A stretch of 35,654 bases of DNA from Peptococcaceae bacterium (GCA_009778595.1 WRJI01000019.1:1-35654), one strand, 5' to 3'. Counted from the stretch's first letter, positions 6,457 to 14,462 are shown. Numbers and translations are program-made. The notes: generated from the sequence alone by a model not told the origin.

Positions 6457-7881
6457 TCAGGGGATAAGGCTGTCAGTTGTTGAGAGATTGACGATATCAA
6501 ACAGAATCTGTTCGTTGTTGGGGGCGGCAATGAACTGAATGCCGCATCTTTCCTGGGTAACGGCGGGACTTGGAGCAGCGACGGCTGGGTAGCCGGCTAG
6601 GGTTGCCGGTGCTGTATAATGGGTGTCGGTTAAGCATTGCCGGGCGTTGGCTTCGGGGTTGGTCTTGTGATAGGGTTGGCCGGTTGAGGCCGGTATCAAC
6701 AGACAGTCGTACGTTTGTAGGGCTTGAGCAAGTTGTTGTTGGATAAGACGGCGTATTTTCAGTGCTTGTAAGTAATAGGCTTCGTATTGCTGTTGGGCTA
6801 GGACGAAGGAGCCAAAGAGGATGGTTTTTTTGACTTCTCGGCCGAAGCTTTCGCTTCGGGAGTTGATACTGATGTCATCCAAAGTGGCGTAGGTTTGGGG
6901 GCGGTAGCCGAATTTGATGCCATCGTAGCGGGAGAAGTTGTTACAGCCTTCTGCGGCAGCGATGATCTGGAGAGCCATGGAAGCCATGCCCAAGATGTCT
7001 GTTTGCTGTTGGGGAAGGGGGCAATCTTGTAGGGTCGCGCCTAACGCTGTCAGGCGTTCTCGGGTTTCGGTCAGGGTTGCCGTACCGGTTCGGCCCAAGG
7101 TTGTCCAATAGTCGGTTGCGATGCCTATGCGCAAATGGCGTAAGTCCTGTGAGGGTTCCGGGGGTATGAGGTCGCTATTGGGTATGCCGGTGCCGTCTTT
7201 GGGGTCGTATCCGGCGATGATGTTCAGGAGGGCGGCCGTGTCGCCTATGGTTGCTCCGGCGGCACCAATCTGTTCGGCAGAGGAGATATAGGGAACCAAA
7301 CCGAAGCGAGAGACCTTGCCGTAGGTTGGTTTGAGAAATATCGTGCCGGTTTGGGAAGCGAATTTGCGTTGGGCACCGAGTGTGTCCGCGCAAAGGGCAA
7401 GGGGAACGAGCCGGGATGAGATGGCGGCGGCGGCGGCGCCGGCGAGATTGGAAGAATCAAGGGGGTTCAGAGTAATACCGTGATAACAGGTGTCGCCACT
7501 GCCGCAGACACCAAATTCGTCGGTGTTGGTGCGGCCGACGGGGATGAGGCCGGCGGCGAGGATTTTATCGATAACTGTGGCGTTGAAAGGGGATATAAAA
7601 TTGTCAAGCATGCGGGATCCGGCTGTGCAACGGTCGCCGCGTACCAGAATGGTGTCGTCGATGGCGATGGGAACGCCTGCAAGGGGGGAGGGGCAGTCGC
7701 CCTGTTCCAAGCGGGCATCAATTCTCTTGGCCGCAACCAAGGCGGTTTCCGGTGTGGTATATAAGAAACAGTTGTTGGTGTCGGCGTCGATTCGAGAAAG
7801 TGTATGTTTGGCGACTTCAAACGCTGTCAGGTCGCGCCGACGAATTTGGTTCGCCAGTGTGAGGGCGTCGAGGGTGTGCAT
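6457..7881 (-). CDS. gatA: GatA-type amidotransferase subunit lacking the catalytic triad
   Basis: A 474-residue amidase-signature protein in the GatA position, with AAGGAAAGG before the ATG. GatA normally hydrolyses glutamine through Ser, cis-Ser and Lys and passes ammonia to GatB. Against the well-known GatA pattern, the Lys of the IKDN motif is Asp75 (PIAIDDT), the GGSSGGS loop is SNLAGAA with Leu146 at the cis-Ser, and the nucleophile in DTGGS is Ala170 (DTLGA). All three catalytic positions are lost, yet flanking GatA signatures stay: VGRTNTDEF, FLKPTYGKVSRFGLVPY, IAGYDPKDGTG, YDGIKFGYR, FGREVKKTILFGS and YEAYYLQALKIR. The C-terminus is slightly short. The frame is intact, so it is probably a structural pseudo-amidase. 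Whether another GatA exists in the genome cannot be seen. Confidence 0.93.
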   Translation of the reverse strand: MHTLDALTLANQIRRRDLTAFEVAKHTLSRIDADTNNCFLYTTPETALVAAKRIDARLEQGDCPSPLAGVPIAIDDTILVRGDRCTAGSRMLDNFISPFNATVIDKILAAGLIPVGRTNTDEFGVCGSGDTCYHGITLNPLDSSNLAGAAAAAISSRLVPLALCADTLGAQRKFASQTGTIFLKPTYGKVSRFGLVPYISSAEQIGAAGATIGDTAALLNIIAGYDPKDGTGIPNSDLIPPEPSQDLRHLRIGIATDYWTTLGRTGTATLTETRERLTALGATLQDCPLPQQQTDILGMASMALQIIAAAEGCNNFSRYDGIKFGYRPQTYATLDDISINSRSESFGREVKKTILFGSFVLAQQQYEAYYLQALKIRRLIQQQLAQALQTYDCLLIPASTGQPYHKTNPEANARQCLTDTHYTAPATLAGYPAVAAPSPAVTQERCGIQFIAAPNNEQILFDIVNLSTTDSLIP

Positions 7882-7952
7882 GATTGATCAGCCTTTCCTT
7901 ATGTGATTCGGTTATGCGGCGGGACATGTTTGTTCGCTTATGAGTCGTTTGG

Positions 7953-8234
7953 TTATTCCAGGACTCTGGGTGCCAGAAAATACCCCTGGTCGTGTTCCGG
8001 CGCATTAACCAGTATTTCGGCCCTGGATACCATGGGGATGACGGTGTCTTCTCGCATAACTGTGCCGAGAGGATTCACTTGGATCATGGGCTCTGTCTGG
8101 CTTGTATCGGCGCTGGATAAGGGGGCAAGGGCGTCCAGCAGTTGGGTGAGTTCTTTGTAGAGGGTTTGGCGTTCGTGAGAGCTGAGCCGCAACTTGTTGA
8201 AGGCGGCCAAGGTGTCGAGGGTATCTTCAGTCAT
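7953..8234 (-). CDS. gatC: Aspartyl/glutamyl-tRNA(Asn/Gln) amidotransferase subunit C
   Basis: A 93-residue GatC, the small belt-like subunit that wraps and stabilises the GatA-GatB interface. The family pattern is visible: an N-terminal helix (LAAFNKLRLSSHERQTLYKELTQLLDAL by sense), then the PMIQVNPLGTVMREDTV segment (the usual P-x-x-x-x-x-x-x-LREDxV) and a C-terminal NAPEHDQGYFLAPRVLE. The ATG at 8234 gives the normal length, with AAAGGA upstream; a TTG at 8261 is less likely. It is the first gene of the gat operon, 71 bases before gatA. GatC contacts GatA extensively, so its conservation implies that the triad-less GatA is still assembled into a complex. Confidence 0.94.
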   Translation of the reverse strand: MTEDTLDTLAAFNKLRLSSHERQTLYKELTQLLDALAPLSSADTSQTEPMIQVNPLGTVMREDTVIPMVSRAEILVNAPEHDQGYFLAPRVLE

Positions 8235-8309
8235 GGGAGGTTCAGTCCTTTCTATAAGCAATCAAAGCTATAATTATGTTAATATTTATAACGGCGGGAA
8301 TCCTTAATA

Positions 8310-8338
8310 AGAATAGCAGTTTTCGGCGTGTATGTAAA
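8310..8338 (-). promoter_or_regulatory. Promoter of gatCAB
   Basis: On the minus strand TTTACA (8338-8333) and TATTCT (8315-8310) are separated by 17 bases, matching five and four consensus positions. It lies about 75 bases upstream of gatC and directly abuts repeat element copy 3. Confidence 0.5.
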
Positions 8339-8345
8339 CTCTAAT

Positions 8346-8395
8346 GCGGGCTTTGCCCGCAAGTATTCAGTATTCAGTATTCAGGATTCAGAATG
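8346..8395 (+). repeat. 50-bp hairpin-plus-heptamer element, copy 3
   Basis: Hairpin GCGGGC-TTT-GCCCGC, AAG, heptamers TATTCAG three times and GATTCAG, then AATG. It lies in the gap between the glycosyltransferase and gatC, just upstream of the gat promoter, in the same orientation as the other copies. Confidence 0.92.
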
Positions 8396-8477
8396 CGGCC
8401 CCCCGTAGCCTTGCGCTCAAAGCCACAAGCCAGAAAGGTGGTTTCCCAGAGCTACATGTATGATATCCGAGGGAACG

Positions 8478-9848
8478 TCATAACCCATACTTAACGGCCC
8501 TTGAATAAAAGTCCGTAATTTTGTCAGCTACATCAAAAGCGTCAAAGCCATGGTCAACAACATGCCGCCAAGCGGTTGGTTTACGCGCCGGTGTCTGACA
8601 GAGATGTTCTTGCCAGACTTCTTCGAATAGAGGCAAGAACTGAACAAGTCCCGCACCCATATCCGCAGAGCGGGGCACACCTGTGGACACGAGGCAGGGT
8701 AACCCGTTAGCCTGGGCTTCCACCACGGCTGTGCCTAGCCCTTCGGCCAGAGAGGGAACGGCCAGGATGTCTAAGGCGTTGATGAGTTGTGGGATATCGT
8801 CACGTTCGCCCCAGAATTGGACGTGCGGCAGGATGCGTAATTCGGCTGCCAGAGCTTGCAGAACGCCCATTTCTGAACCGCATCCAAAGAATACGAGCGT
8901 TGCATCCGGTCGGCGTTCGCGTATGCGTGCGAAGACGCGTAGCAGAAATTGAGGGTTCTTGATGGGCTCCAACCGCCCGATGTATCCGATAACATAAGCA
9001 TCTTTCCATCCGTGACGTTTGCGCAAGTATTGTCGATAATGATCGCGGAAAACGAAATCCCGGACATTCAGAGCATCAGGAATAACTTGAACTTTCCGCG
9101 AGGGGATACCAAACAGCCAGCGCGCGCCTTCTTTCGAGCAGGCGGCATAATGTGTCGCGTAGCGATGAATAAACCAGCCCCAAGCGTATTTGTAGAGGCG
9201 GGTTGCAGTGGCGCCGGTTGTTCTTTTCGCGTGGCTGTGTGCGATGCGTATGGGTATGCCGGCATCGTCGGCTGCAGCGAGAACAAGTCCCGACATGCGA
9301 TCCAAATGTGAATGTATGACCGGGTAATAAAACATCGGTAAAGAATGGAAAAAATTCCTGAGGGTGCTATAGTATTCCTGGCCGGGCAGAACGATCCTTG
9401 GTGGCTGTGGTGACGCCGGCAGAGCTGCTTCGTCCGACAGAGTTGCTTGTGTCGACAGAGTTGCCTGTGTCGACAGAGTTGCTTGTGTCGACAGAGCGGT
9501 CTGTGACGATTGGGTTGCTTGCGCCGCAAGAGAGGCTAAGGCGGTTTGTGACATCATGCGCTTGATTTGAGTTGTTAGACAGGATAAGCGTGTGAGCCCT
9601 CTCTGATAGGTTTGTTTGATCTTTGTTTCAGGACGATGTTCTGAACCCGGGTCAATAAGGGGTTCAGATGGTATGTGAAAAACATGCCCGCCGAGGAGGG
9701 CGATTTCATCCTCATAAACACCGACTCGATCCGTGTTTACAAGAAAATCGAATTGGAGCTCCGAGCGATTGACGCGCCGATAGACATTCATCAGCATGTT
9801 TTCAGTGCCGCCTCGATCCAGCGAGTTGACAACGTGCAGGATCCGCAT
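8478..9848 (-). CDS. GT4-family glycosyltransferase
   Basis: A 456-residue GT-B fold glycosyltransferase, of the EpsF-like kind that transfers a sugar from a nucleotide donor during exopolysaccharide or wall-glycan synthesis. The N-terminus MRILHVVNSLDRGGTENMLMNVYRR is the acceptor-domain start with the GGTE loop; the donor domain contains VIGYIGRLEPIKNP, LVFFGCG and the EGLGTAVVE (E-x7-E) motif. An unusual insertion of about 60 residues (about 90-150) contains a Ser/Thr/Gln/Ala/Leu tandem repeat and is likely a surface loop. GAGGTGATGG precedes the ATG. It appears to be transcribed alone, divergently from the dcw cluster, under a promoter with an 18-base palindrome. Acceptor and donor are unknown. 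Confidence 0.9.
   Translation of the reverse strand: MRILHVVNSLDRGGTENMLMNVYRRVNRSELQFDFLVNTDRVGVYEDEIALLGGHVFHIPSEPLIDPGSEHRPETKIKQTYQRGLTRLSCLTTQIKRMMSQTALASLAAQATQSSQTALSTQATLSTQATLSTQATLSDEAALPASPQPPRIVLPGQEYYSTLRNFFHSLPMFYYPVIHSHLDRMSGLVLAAADDAGIPIRIAHSHAKRTTGATATRLYKYAWGWFIHRYATHYAACSKEGARWLFGIPSRKVQVIPDALNVRDFVFRDHYRQYLRKRHGWKDAYVIGYIGRLEPIKNPQFLLRVFARIRERRPDATLVFFGCGSEMGVLQALAAELRILPHVQFWGERDDIPQLINALDILAVPSLAEGLGTAVVEAQANGLPCLVSTGVPRSADMGAGLVQFLPLFEEVWQEHLCQTPARKPTAWRHVVDHGFDAFDVADKITDFYSRAVKYGL
9435..9506 (-). repeat. 18-bp coding minisatellite in the glycosyltransferase
   Basis: Three near-identical 18-base units (plus strand CGACAGAGTTGCTTGTGT) and a fourth diverged one. They encode STQATL repeats at about residues 115-138. 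The units differ by single bases, so the expansion is recent. Confidence 0.88.
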
Positions 9849-9887
9849 GTGTATCCATCACCTCGAAATCATTTTTACCCTACTAGT

Positions 9888-9920
9888 TTACCTAATATTA
9901 GGTAATTGCATACACGACAA
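9888..9920 (-). promoter_or_regulatory. Probable glycosyltransferase promoter with 18-bp palindrome
   Basis: TTACCTAATATTAGGTAA at 9888-9905 is a perfect palindrome. It overlaps a possible minus-strand -10 (TATTAG, 9897-9892) placed 17 bases after TTGTCG (9920-9915). The position fits a repressor site 40-57 bases before the ATG at 9848. The regulator is unknown. Confidence 0.5.
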
Positions 9921-10045
9921 GAGATCTTACCCACAGGGGACTGAGGTTTATGTATTGGTGTTTGTTTAAACTCAAACATCGCCAAGAAAATTTTTTTATT
10001 AATTCTTGGTTTCTTAGCAGGAATACATAAGGGCAAAATAGAAAT

Positions 10046-10080
10046 AGTGGTAGCGAGTGGAGGAAAGTGGTAGGAAGGGG
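10046..10080 (+). promoter_or_regulatory. MraZ operator boxes
   Basis: AGTGG occurs at 10046, 10056 and 10066 and AGGGG at 10076, exactly ten bases apart, just upstream of mraZ. MraZ is known to bind GTGG/TGGG-type direct repeats at one-turn spacing in its own promoter and to repress the dcw cluster. No clear -35/-10 pair could be assigned beside it. Confidence 0.78.
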
Positions 10081-10113
10081 TTTCTTGATGAATCCTGGTG
10101 GGGGGTCAGAATC

Positions 10114-10545
10114 ATGTTCATGGGCGAGTTTCTTCATACTGTCGACGACAAAGGCCGGATCATTATTCCGGCTAAATTTCGCGATGAGCTCGGTGAACGG
10201 TTCGTGATGACAAAAGGGTTGGACAAGTGTCTGTTTGTCTTTCCTGAGTCTGAATGGCTTAGCGTCCTGGAGAAACTTAAAACCTTACCGATTTCCCAGC
10301 CCAAAGCCCGGGAGTTTGTCCGGTTCCTGAGTGCCGGTGCCGCCGAGTGTGAAATCGATAAACAAGGCAGAGTCCTTATGCCGGGGAATCTTAAGACGTA
10401 CGCTTGTCTGGAGAAGGATGCCGTCGTTGTTGGGGTCATTTCCCGGGTGGAGATCTGGTCTAAAAGCGAGTGGGAACCCTATTCCCAACGTGCGGAGGAG
10501 AACAGCGACGTTACGGCGCAAAGTATGGCTGATCTGGGGATATGA
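10114..10545 (+). CDS. mraZ: Transcriptional regulator MraZ
   Basis: A 143-residue MraZ, the autorepressor that opens dcw clusters. The ATG at 10114 gives the family start MFMGEFLHTVDDKGR; the longer upstream frame would overlap the operator. Two SpoVT-AbrB-like halves are visible, each with its DKGR/DKQGR turn: DDKGRIIIPAKFRDELG and EIDKQGRVLMPGNLKTYA. A GGGGGGT purine run precedes the start. Family members form rings that bind several direct repeats at once, which fits the four boxes upstream. The stop codon overlaps the rsmH start (ATGA), so the two are translationally coupled. Confidence 0.96.
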   Translation: MFMGEFLHTVDDKGRIIIPAKFRDELGERFVMTKGLDKCLFVFPESEWLSVLEKLKTLPISQPKAREFVRFLSAGAAECEIDKQGRVLMPGNLKTYACLEKDAVVVGVISRVEIWSKSEWEPYSQRAEENSDVTAQSMADLGI

Positions 10546-11510
10546 CCATGAACGATGATTGCGTCCCAGAGTATGTTCATGTAAGCATCCTGCCCGATGA
10601 AACCATTTCTCGTCTGCTGACTGATCCGCGGGGCGTCTATGTTGATTGTACCATAGGCGGTGGGGGACACGCCAGTCTCTTGTTGGAACAGTTGGCGCCT
10701 GAGGGCAGGCTGATCGGAGTTGATCAGGATGCGGTCGCCATATCTTATGCCAAACACCGGTTTGGTGGTGATCCACGGGTGACGCTGGTGCAAAGCAATT
10801 TTGCCGATATTTATGAACTCTTGTGTCAAATGAATATAGATAAGGTTCACGGATTTCTGTTTGACTTAGGAGTTTCGTCGCCCCAGCTGGATGAGGCGGC
10901 AAGAGGGTTCAGCTACAATCACAATGCTACGCTGGACATGAGGATGAATCAGGCGCAGGGCATGAATGCCGCGGATATTCTCAATTCTGCCGATGTTAAG
11001 GAGCTTACCGCCATCTTCAGCAAATATGGGGAAGAACGTTGGGCGTCACGGATTGCGGATTTCATTATCAGGAGGCGCCAAAGTCGACCCATTCAAACAA
11101 CTGAGGAGTTGGTTGAGGTTGTCAAGGCCGCGATACCTGCGTCGGCGCGGCGAAGCGGTCCCCATCCGGCGAAACGGGTTTTCCAAGCGTTGCGTATCGC
11201 GGTGAACAGAGAGCTGGAGGTTCTTGACACGGCTCTGGATCAAGCGTTGACATCTTTGAAACCTCAAGGCCGATTGGCGGTTATTACCTTTCATTCTTTG
11301 GAGGAAAAGATTGTTGTCGGCAAAATCCGTTCTTGGATCGGCCGGTGTACTTGTCCTCCCGGATTGCCCGAGTGTCGGTGCGGATACGCTCCCCGTATCG
11401 ATCTGGTGACACGCAAACCGGTGGTTCCGTCGGCCAATGAGATTCAGGGCAATCCGCGGTCTCGTAGTGCCAAGCTTAGAGTCATTGCAAGAAAGGGGGA
11501 TGATTTATGA
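10542..11510 (+). CDS. rsmH: 16S rRNA (cytosine(1402)-N(4))-methyltransferase
   Basis: A 322-residue RsmH (MraW), which methylates N4 of C1402 in the ribosomal P site using S-adenosylmethionine. The start YVHVSILPDETISRLL, the SAM-binding motif DCTIGGGGHASLLL, LIGVDQDAVAI, FDLGVSSPQLD, RGFSY and the C-terminal ITFHSLEEKIV and NPRSRSAKLRVI are all diagnostic. Translation starts at the ATG that overlaps the mraZ stop, or at a second ATG six bases on. A Cys-rich stretch (CTCPPGLPECRCG) before the C-terminus is usual in the family. Its 3' end provides the ribosome binding site of the small ORF that follows. Confidence 0.97.
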   Translation: MTMNDDCVPEYVHVSILPDETISRLLTDPRGVYVDCTIGGGGHASLLLEQLAPEGRLIGVDQDAVAISYAKHRFGGDPRVTLVQSNFADIYELLCQMNIDKVHGFLFDLGVSSPQLDEAARGFSYNHNATLDMRMNQAQGMNAADILNSADVKELTAIFSKYGEERWASRIADFIIRRRQSRPIQTTEELVEVVKAAIPASARRSGPHPAKRVFQALRIAVNRELEVLDTALDQALTSLKPQGRLAVITFHSLEEKIVVGKIRSWIGRCTCPPGLPECRCGYAPRIDLVTRKPVVPSANEIQGNPRSRSAKLRVIARKGDDL

Positions 11511-11677
11511 ATAAGATAATCATAATGGACAACAGTGTTCTGAGTATCCGTGAAAACGATGCTGTTGTGTCAATGACCATAGAACGTCGAACACCTCACA
11601 AAAAACATCGACCATCAATCTCCGCAAAGGCTGGTCTAGAAAGGGAGAAGAGGGAATATCATGGAAAAGAAACGTAA
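11507..11677 (+). CDS. Probable small coupled ORF between rsmH and ftsL
   Basis: A 56-codon frame not assigned to any family. Its ATG overlaps the rsmH stop in an ATGA arrangement and is preceded by AAAGGGGGATG at good spacing. Its stop (TAA at 11675) lies 17 bases inside ftsL, so it fills the 150-base gap exactly. The product begins MNKIIIMDNSVLSIREN, is soluble, and has a basic second half (ERRTPHKKHRP) ending in charged residues. Evidence for: coupling, ribosome binding site and exact fit. Evidence against: no recognised homologue and short length. It could be a leader peptide that couples ftsL translation, or a basic small protein. Confidence 0.55.
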   Translation: MNKIIIMDNSVLSIRENDAVVSMTIERRTPHKKHRPSISAKAGLEREKREYHGKET

Positions 11678-12239
11678 AACCAACGGGTTTTATCCGTCGG
11701 ATGGCCGGTATCCTACGGACAATACCAATACGGCCAGACAGCTTGAATTTGAGTATAATGATGCTGAATCTGTTCCTCAGCCTGTGACCAAACCTCGCAG
11801 CAAAAGTGCGGCGATCAAGCGGCGACAGAGGAAGCAGAAGAGAATGCTGAAGATTCTCGCGACTTCTCTTATTTTCATCGTTGCGTTTGGCGCTATAGCC
11901 GGTAAGGCTGCCAATGTTCATCTCGTAAAAGCCAACCAGGTTTATATTCTTGAGGATGAGATCAAGAAACTGAACTTGGAGAACGCCGGGTTGAAAAGAA
12001 CCGTCGATGATTTGAGCGCTGTGACGTATATCGAGAAACAAGCCCTGGCGATGGGAATGGAGAAACCGGAAGGGACGTTGTATGTTGAGAATAATCTTTT
12101 AAACTCACATCTTTTAAACACACAGGAAGCCGGTGACGGCAAGTCTGATACAGACAGAACCGGTCAGGCGCAAGGGGACGAAGAGAATAATTTGCTGCAA
12201 AAAGTTTTTGGCGCGTTGATCACGGTTATTGCCGACTAG
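11661..12239 (+). CDS. ftsL: Cell division protein FtsL
   Basis: A 192-residue bitopic membrane protein in the FtsL position. The cytoplasmic N-terminus (about 1-62) is long and ends in a basic KRRQRKQKR patch; a membrane helix follows (about 63-85, MLKILATSLIFIVAFGAIAG), then an extracytoplasmic coiled coil (EDEIKKLNLENAGLKRTVDDLSA by sense) and the family-typical YIEKQALAMGMEKPEGTLYV. The polar tail of about 60 residues is longer than usual. FtsL joins DivIB and DivIC to activate FtsW and the septal transpeptidase. GGGAGAAGAGGG precedes the ATG. Confidence 0.88.
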   Translation: MEKKRKTNGFYPSDGRYPTDNTNTARQLEFEYNDAESVPQPVTKPRSKSAAIKRRQRKQKRMLKILATSLIFIVAFGAIAGKAANVHLVKANQVYILEDEIKKLNLENAGLKRTVDDLSAVTYIEKQALAMGMEKPEGTLYVENNLLNSHLLNTQEAGDGKSDTDRTGQAQGDEENNLLQKVFGALITVIAD

Positions 12240-12356
12240 GAAATCCGTTATTCGTTTGTTATTCGTTTGACGATATTCGTGACTCGAATACCATTTCGAA
12301 GCAGCTGTTGACCGCTTCCTCTTTAAGTAAAAAAGCTTTCGAACTTCGGTCATGTG

Positions 12357-12379
12357 CCCTAAAAGGTTTGCTTTTGGGG
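12357..12379 (+). other. Hairpin in the ftsL-spoVD gap
   Basis: CCCTAAAAG pairs with CTTTTGGGG (one T-G pair) around a five-base loop, 41 bases before the spoVD ATG. The 180-base gap also holds a tandem TTATTCGTTTG pair (12248-12269) and a TTGACG (12267) with a poor -10. It may attenuate or separate expression; there is no T run for a normal terminator. Confidence 0.4.
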
Positions 12380-12419
12380 TGATATCGGATAAGCGAAAAC
12401 AGAGGAGGCGGCTTTTTCT

Positions 12420-14462
12420 ATGGGACAAAATGTCTTTCGGCATCGGCGCATTATGGTGGTGTTTATCTTATGTATGGTTTTTTTGGTCGCGTTGACGGTT
12501 CGGCTGGGTATTGTCCAACTTCGTCAGGGTGATTATTTGAGCGATATTGCTGACGATTACCATTACCGGGGGGTGCCGGTGGCGCCTAAAAGAGGGAATA
12601 TTGAGGATTCGACGGGCAATATTCTGGCCATTAGCATTAGTGCGGAGACGGTTTACGCGGTACCGGCGGAAGTGCGTAAGTCTGGGGATGAGCAGGCACG
12701 GCGCAGCGCGGAGGGATTGGCGGTTATTCTGAATATGGATCGCGACAAAGTCTATGAGAAGATTACGAAAAGGACGTCATTGGAGTATATTAAGAAAAAA
12801 ATCTCGCCGGAAGAGGCGGCTCAGATCAAAAACGCTCATTTTCCCGGTGTTGGGATCACTGAGGACAGCGACCGGTTTTACCCTAACGGAACCTTGGCGG
12901 CCCATATTCTTGGGTTCGTCGGTGTTGACGGCCAGGGGCTGGAGGGGATAGAATATTCCCGGGATCAGGAGCTTGTAGGTAAAGCCGGCAGCACACAGAG
13001 CGAGTACGGTGCTGATGGGATTAAGTTGCCGGAGGCGGCGAAACGGTATCAACCGCCGGTGAACGGAAATACGGTACGGCTGTGTGTTGACGGCAGTATT
13101 CAGGCTTTTGCCGAGCGCGAATTGAATAAACTGATGACCGGCCAGGGGGTCAATATGGAGGGCAATGTGCCCAGGAGTGCCTCGATTCTGGTTATGGAAC
13201 CCAAAACCGGGCGCGTTCTGGCGATTGCTACCGCTCCCACGTTTAATCCCAATAATTATCAGGATTTTCCTAATGAAACGCGGCGGAATATCGCTGTTCA
13301 GAACGCTTATGAGCCCGGATCCACATTCAAAATTATTACGTTGGCAGGAGCGTTGGATAAAAATGTTGTCGATATGAGTGAAGGTTTTTTTGACAAGGGA
13401 TCCTACGATATTCTTGGAAGGCAGATCCGTTGTTGGAAGGCCGGGGGACACGGTCAGCAAACGATGCGGGAAGTTGTGCAGAATTCCTGTAATCCCGGGT
13501 TCATCTCGATGGGGCAACGTCTTAAGAAAGACAATTTCTATAGTTATCTGGAGGCGTTTGGGTTTGGTCAGAAAACCGGCATCGAGATGGCGGGGGAGGC
13601 GGTGGGGATTCTTGCCAACAAAAATAAAGCCACTGATCTGGATCTGGCGACAATGTCCATTGGGCAAACCAACGCGGTGACACCAATTCAATTGTTGACA
13701 GCTGTCTGTGCTGTGGCTAATGGGGGTGTCTTGCTCAAACCCCAACTGGTGCAGGAGATTGTGTCGCCTTCCGGCACTGTTGTGTCGTCGTTTAAGCCAG
13801 AGGAGGTACGCAGGGTAATCAGTCACGAAGTGTCCCGTCTGGAATGTGAAGTGTTGGAAAGTGTCGTGACTTGTGGTACTGGGCGGAGGGCTTTTTTGCC
13901 TGGTTATCGTGTGGCAGGGAAGACGGGAACAGCGCAAATTGTTCGGGACGGTTTTTATGTTCAGGGGGAATATGTGGCTTCTTTCGTAGCTTTCGCCCCG
14001 GCTAACGATCCCAAGATTGCTATTTTGTGCGTTATTGACGGCGTGCCGTTCTACGGTGGGGTTGTGGCTTGCCCTATCGTCCAAAGTGTTCTGTTGGATT
14101 CCCTGAAGTATATGGGTGTCAAACCGGACGGAACCGCGCCTTTGGCCCCAACCCCGCCTTTGCCGGAGCAGATTTTTCCGCCTGTCAAGAATCCGGCTGT
14201 GGTTCCCTTTGTAGCCGGTCTAACTTTGGAGGAAGCGACAAAAACCTTGCAGACAGCCAAGCTCAGTGTGATGACAGAAGGCAGCGGTTCCGTCGTCTTG
14301 GATCAGATCCCGTATGGCAACGCTCAAGTGGAGGAAGGGAGTACCGTACTCCTTTATTTGGGGGATGGGGAGGCATCTGCACCGGCAATATCGAATTGGT
14401 GGGAAATGGAGGATCCTGATATTGAGGCGATGATACCGGGGAGAAAACCGTTAACCCAATGA
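12420..14462 (+). CDS. spoVD: Class B penicillin-binding protein, SpoVD/FtsI type, with PASTA domain
   Basis: A 680-residue monofunctional transpeptidase that crosslinks septal or spore-cortex peptidoglycan outside the membrane. It has an N-terminal anchor (about 10-32, IMVVFILCMVFLVALTVRLG), a dimerisation domain starting at APKRGNIEDSTGNILA, the transpeptidase domain with S301 in STFK, SCN at 356-358 and KTGT from K501, and one PASTA domain (about 593-650). The single PASTA domain and position favour SpoVD, but no separate ftsI is in the window, so it may serve vegetative division too. An AGAGGAGG site lies about 11 bases before the ATG. The next gene is murE, after a 163-base gap holding a promoter-like sequence. 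Confidence 0.93.
   Translation: MGQNVFRHRRIMVVFILCMVFLVALTVRLGIVQLRQGDYLSDIADDYHYRGVPVAPKRGNIEDSTGNILAISISAETVYAVPAEVRKSGDEQARRSAEGLAVILNMDRDKVYEKITKRTSLEYIKKKISPEEAAQIKNAHFPGVGITEDSDRFYPNGTLAAHILGFVGVDGQGLEGIEYSRDQELVGKAGSTQSEYGADGIKLPEAAKRYQPPVNGNTVRLCVDGSIQAFAERELNKLMTGQGVNMEGNVPRSASILVMEPKTGRVLAIATAPTFNPNNYQDFPNETRRNIAVQNAYEPGSTFKIITLAGALDKNVVDMSEGFFDKGSYDILGRQIRCWKAGGHGQQTMREVVQNSCNPGFISMGQRLKKDNFYSYLEAFGFGQKTGIEMAGEAVGILANKNKATDLDLATMSIGQTNAVTPIQLLTAVCAVANGGVLLKPQLVQEIVSPSGTVVSSFKPEEVRRVISHEVSRLECEVLESVVTCGTGRRAFLPGYRVAGKTGTAQIVRDGFYVQGEYVASFVAFAPANDPKIAILCVIDGVPFYGGVVACPIVQSVLLDSLKYMGVKPDGTAPLAPTPPLPEQIFPPVKNPAVVPFVAGLTLEEATKTLQTAKLSVMTEGSGSVVLDQIPYGNAQVEEGSTVLLYLGDGEASAPAISNWWEMEDPDIEAMIPGRKPLTQ

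Noticed and set aside
6457-7881. GatA as a frameshifted pseudogene
   Set aside because: The frame is complete, near normal length, and keeps most family signatures; only the active-site loops have changed.
12777-14084. 435-residue minus-strand frame opposite spoVD
   Set aside because: It has no domain signature and lies opposite a gene with intact catalytic motifs.
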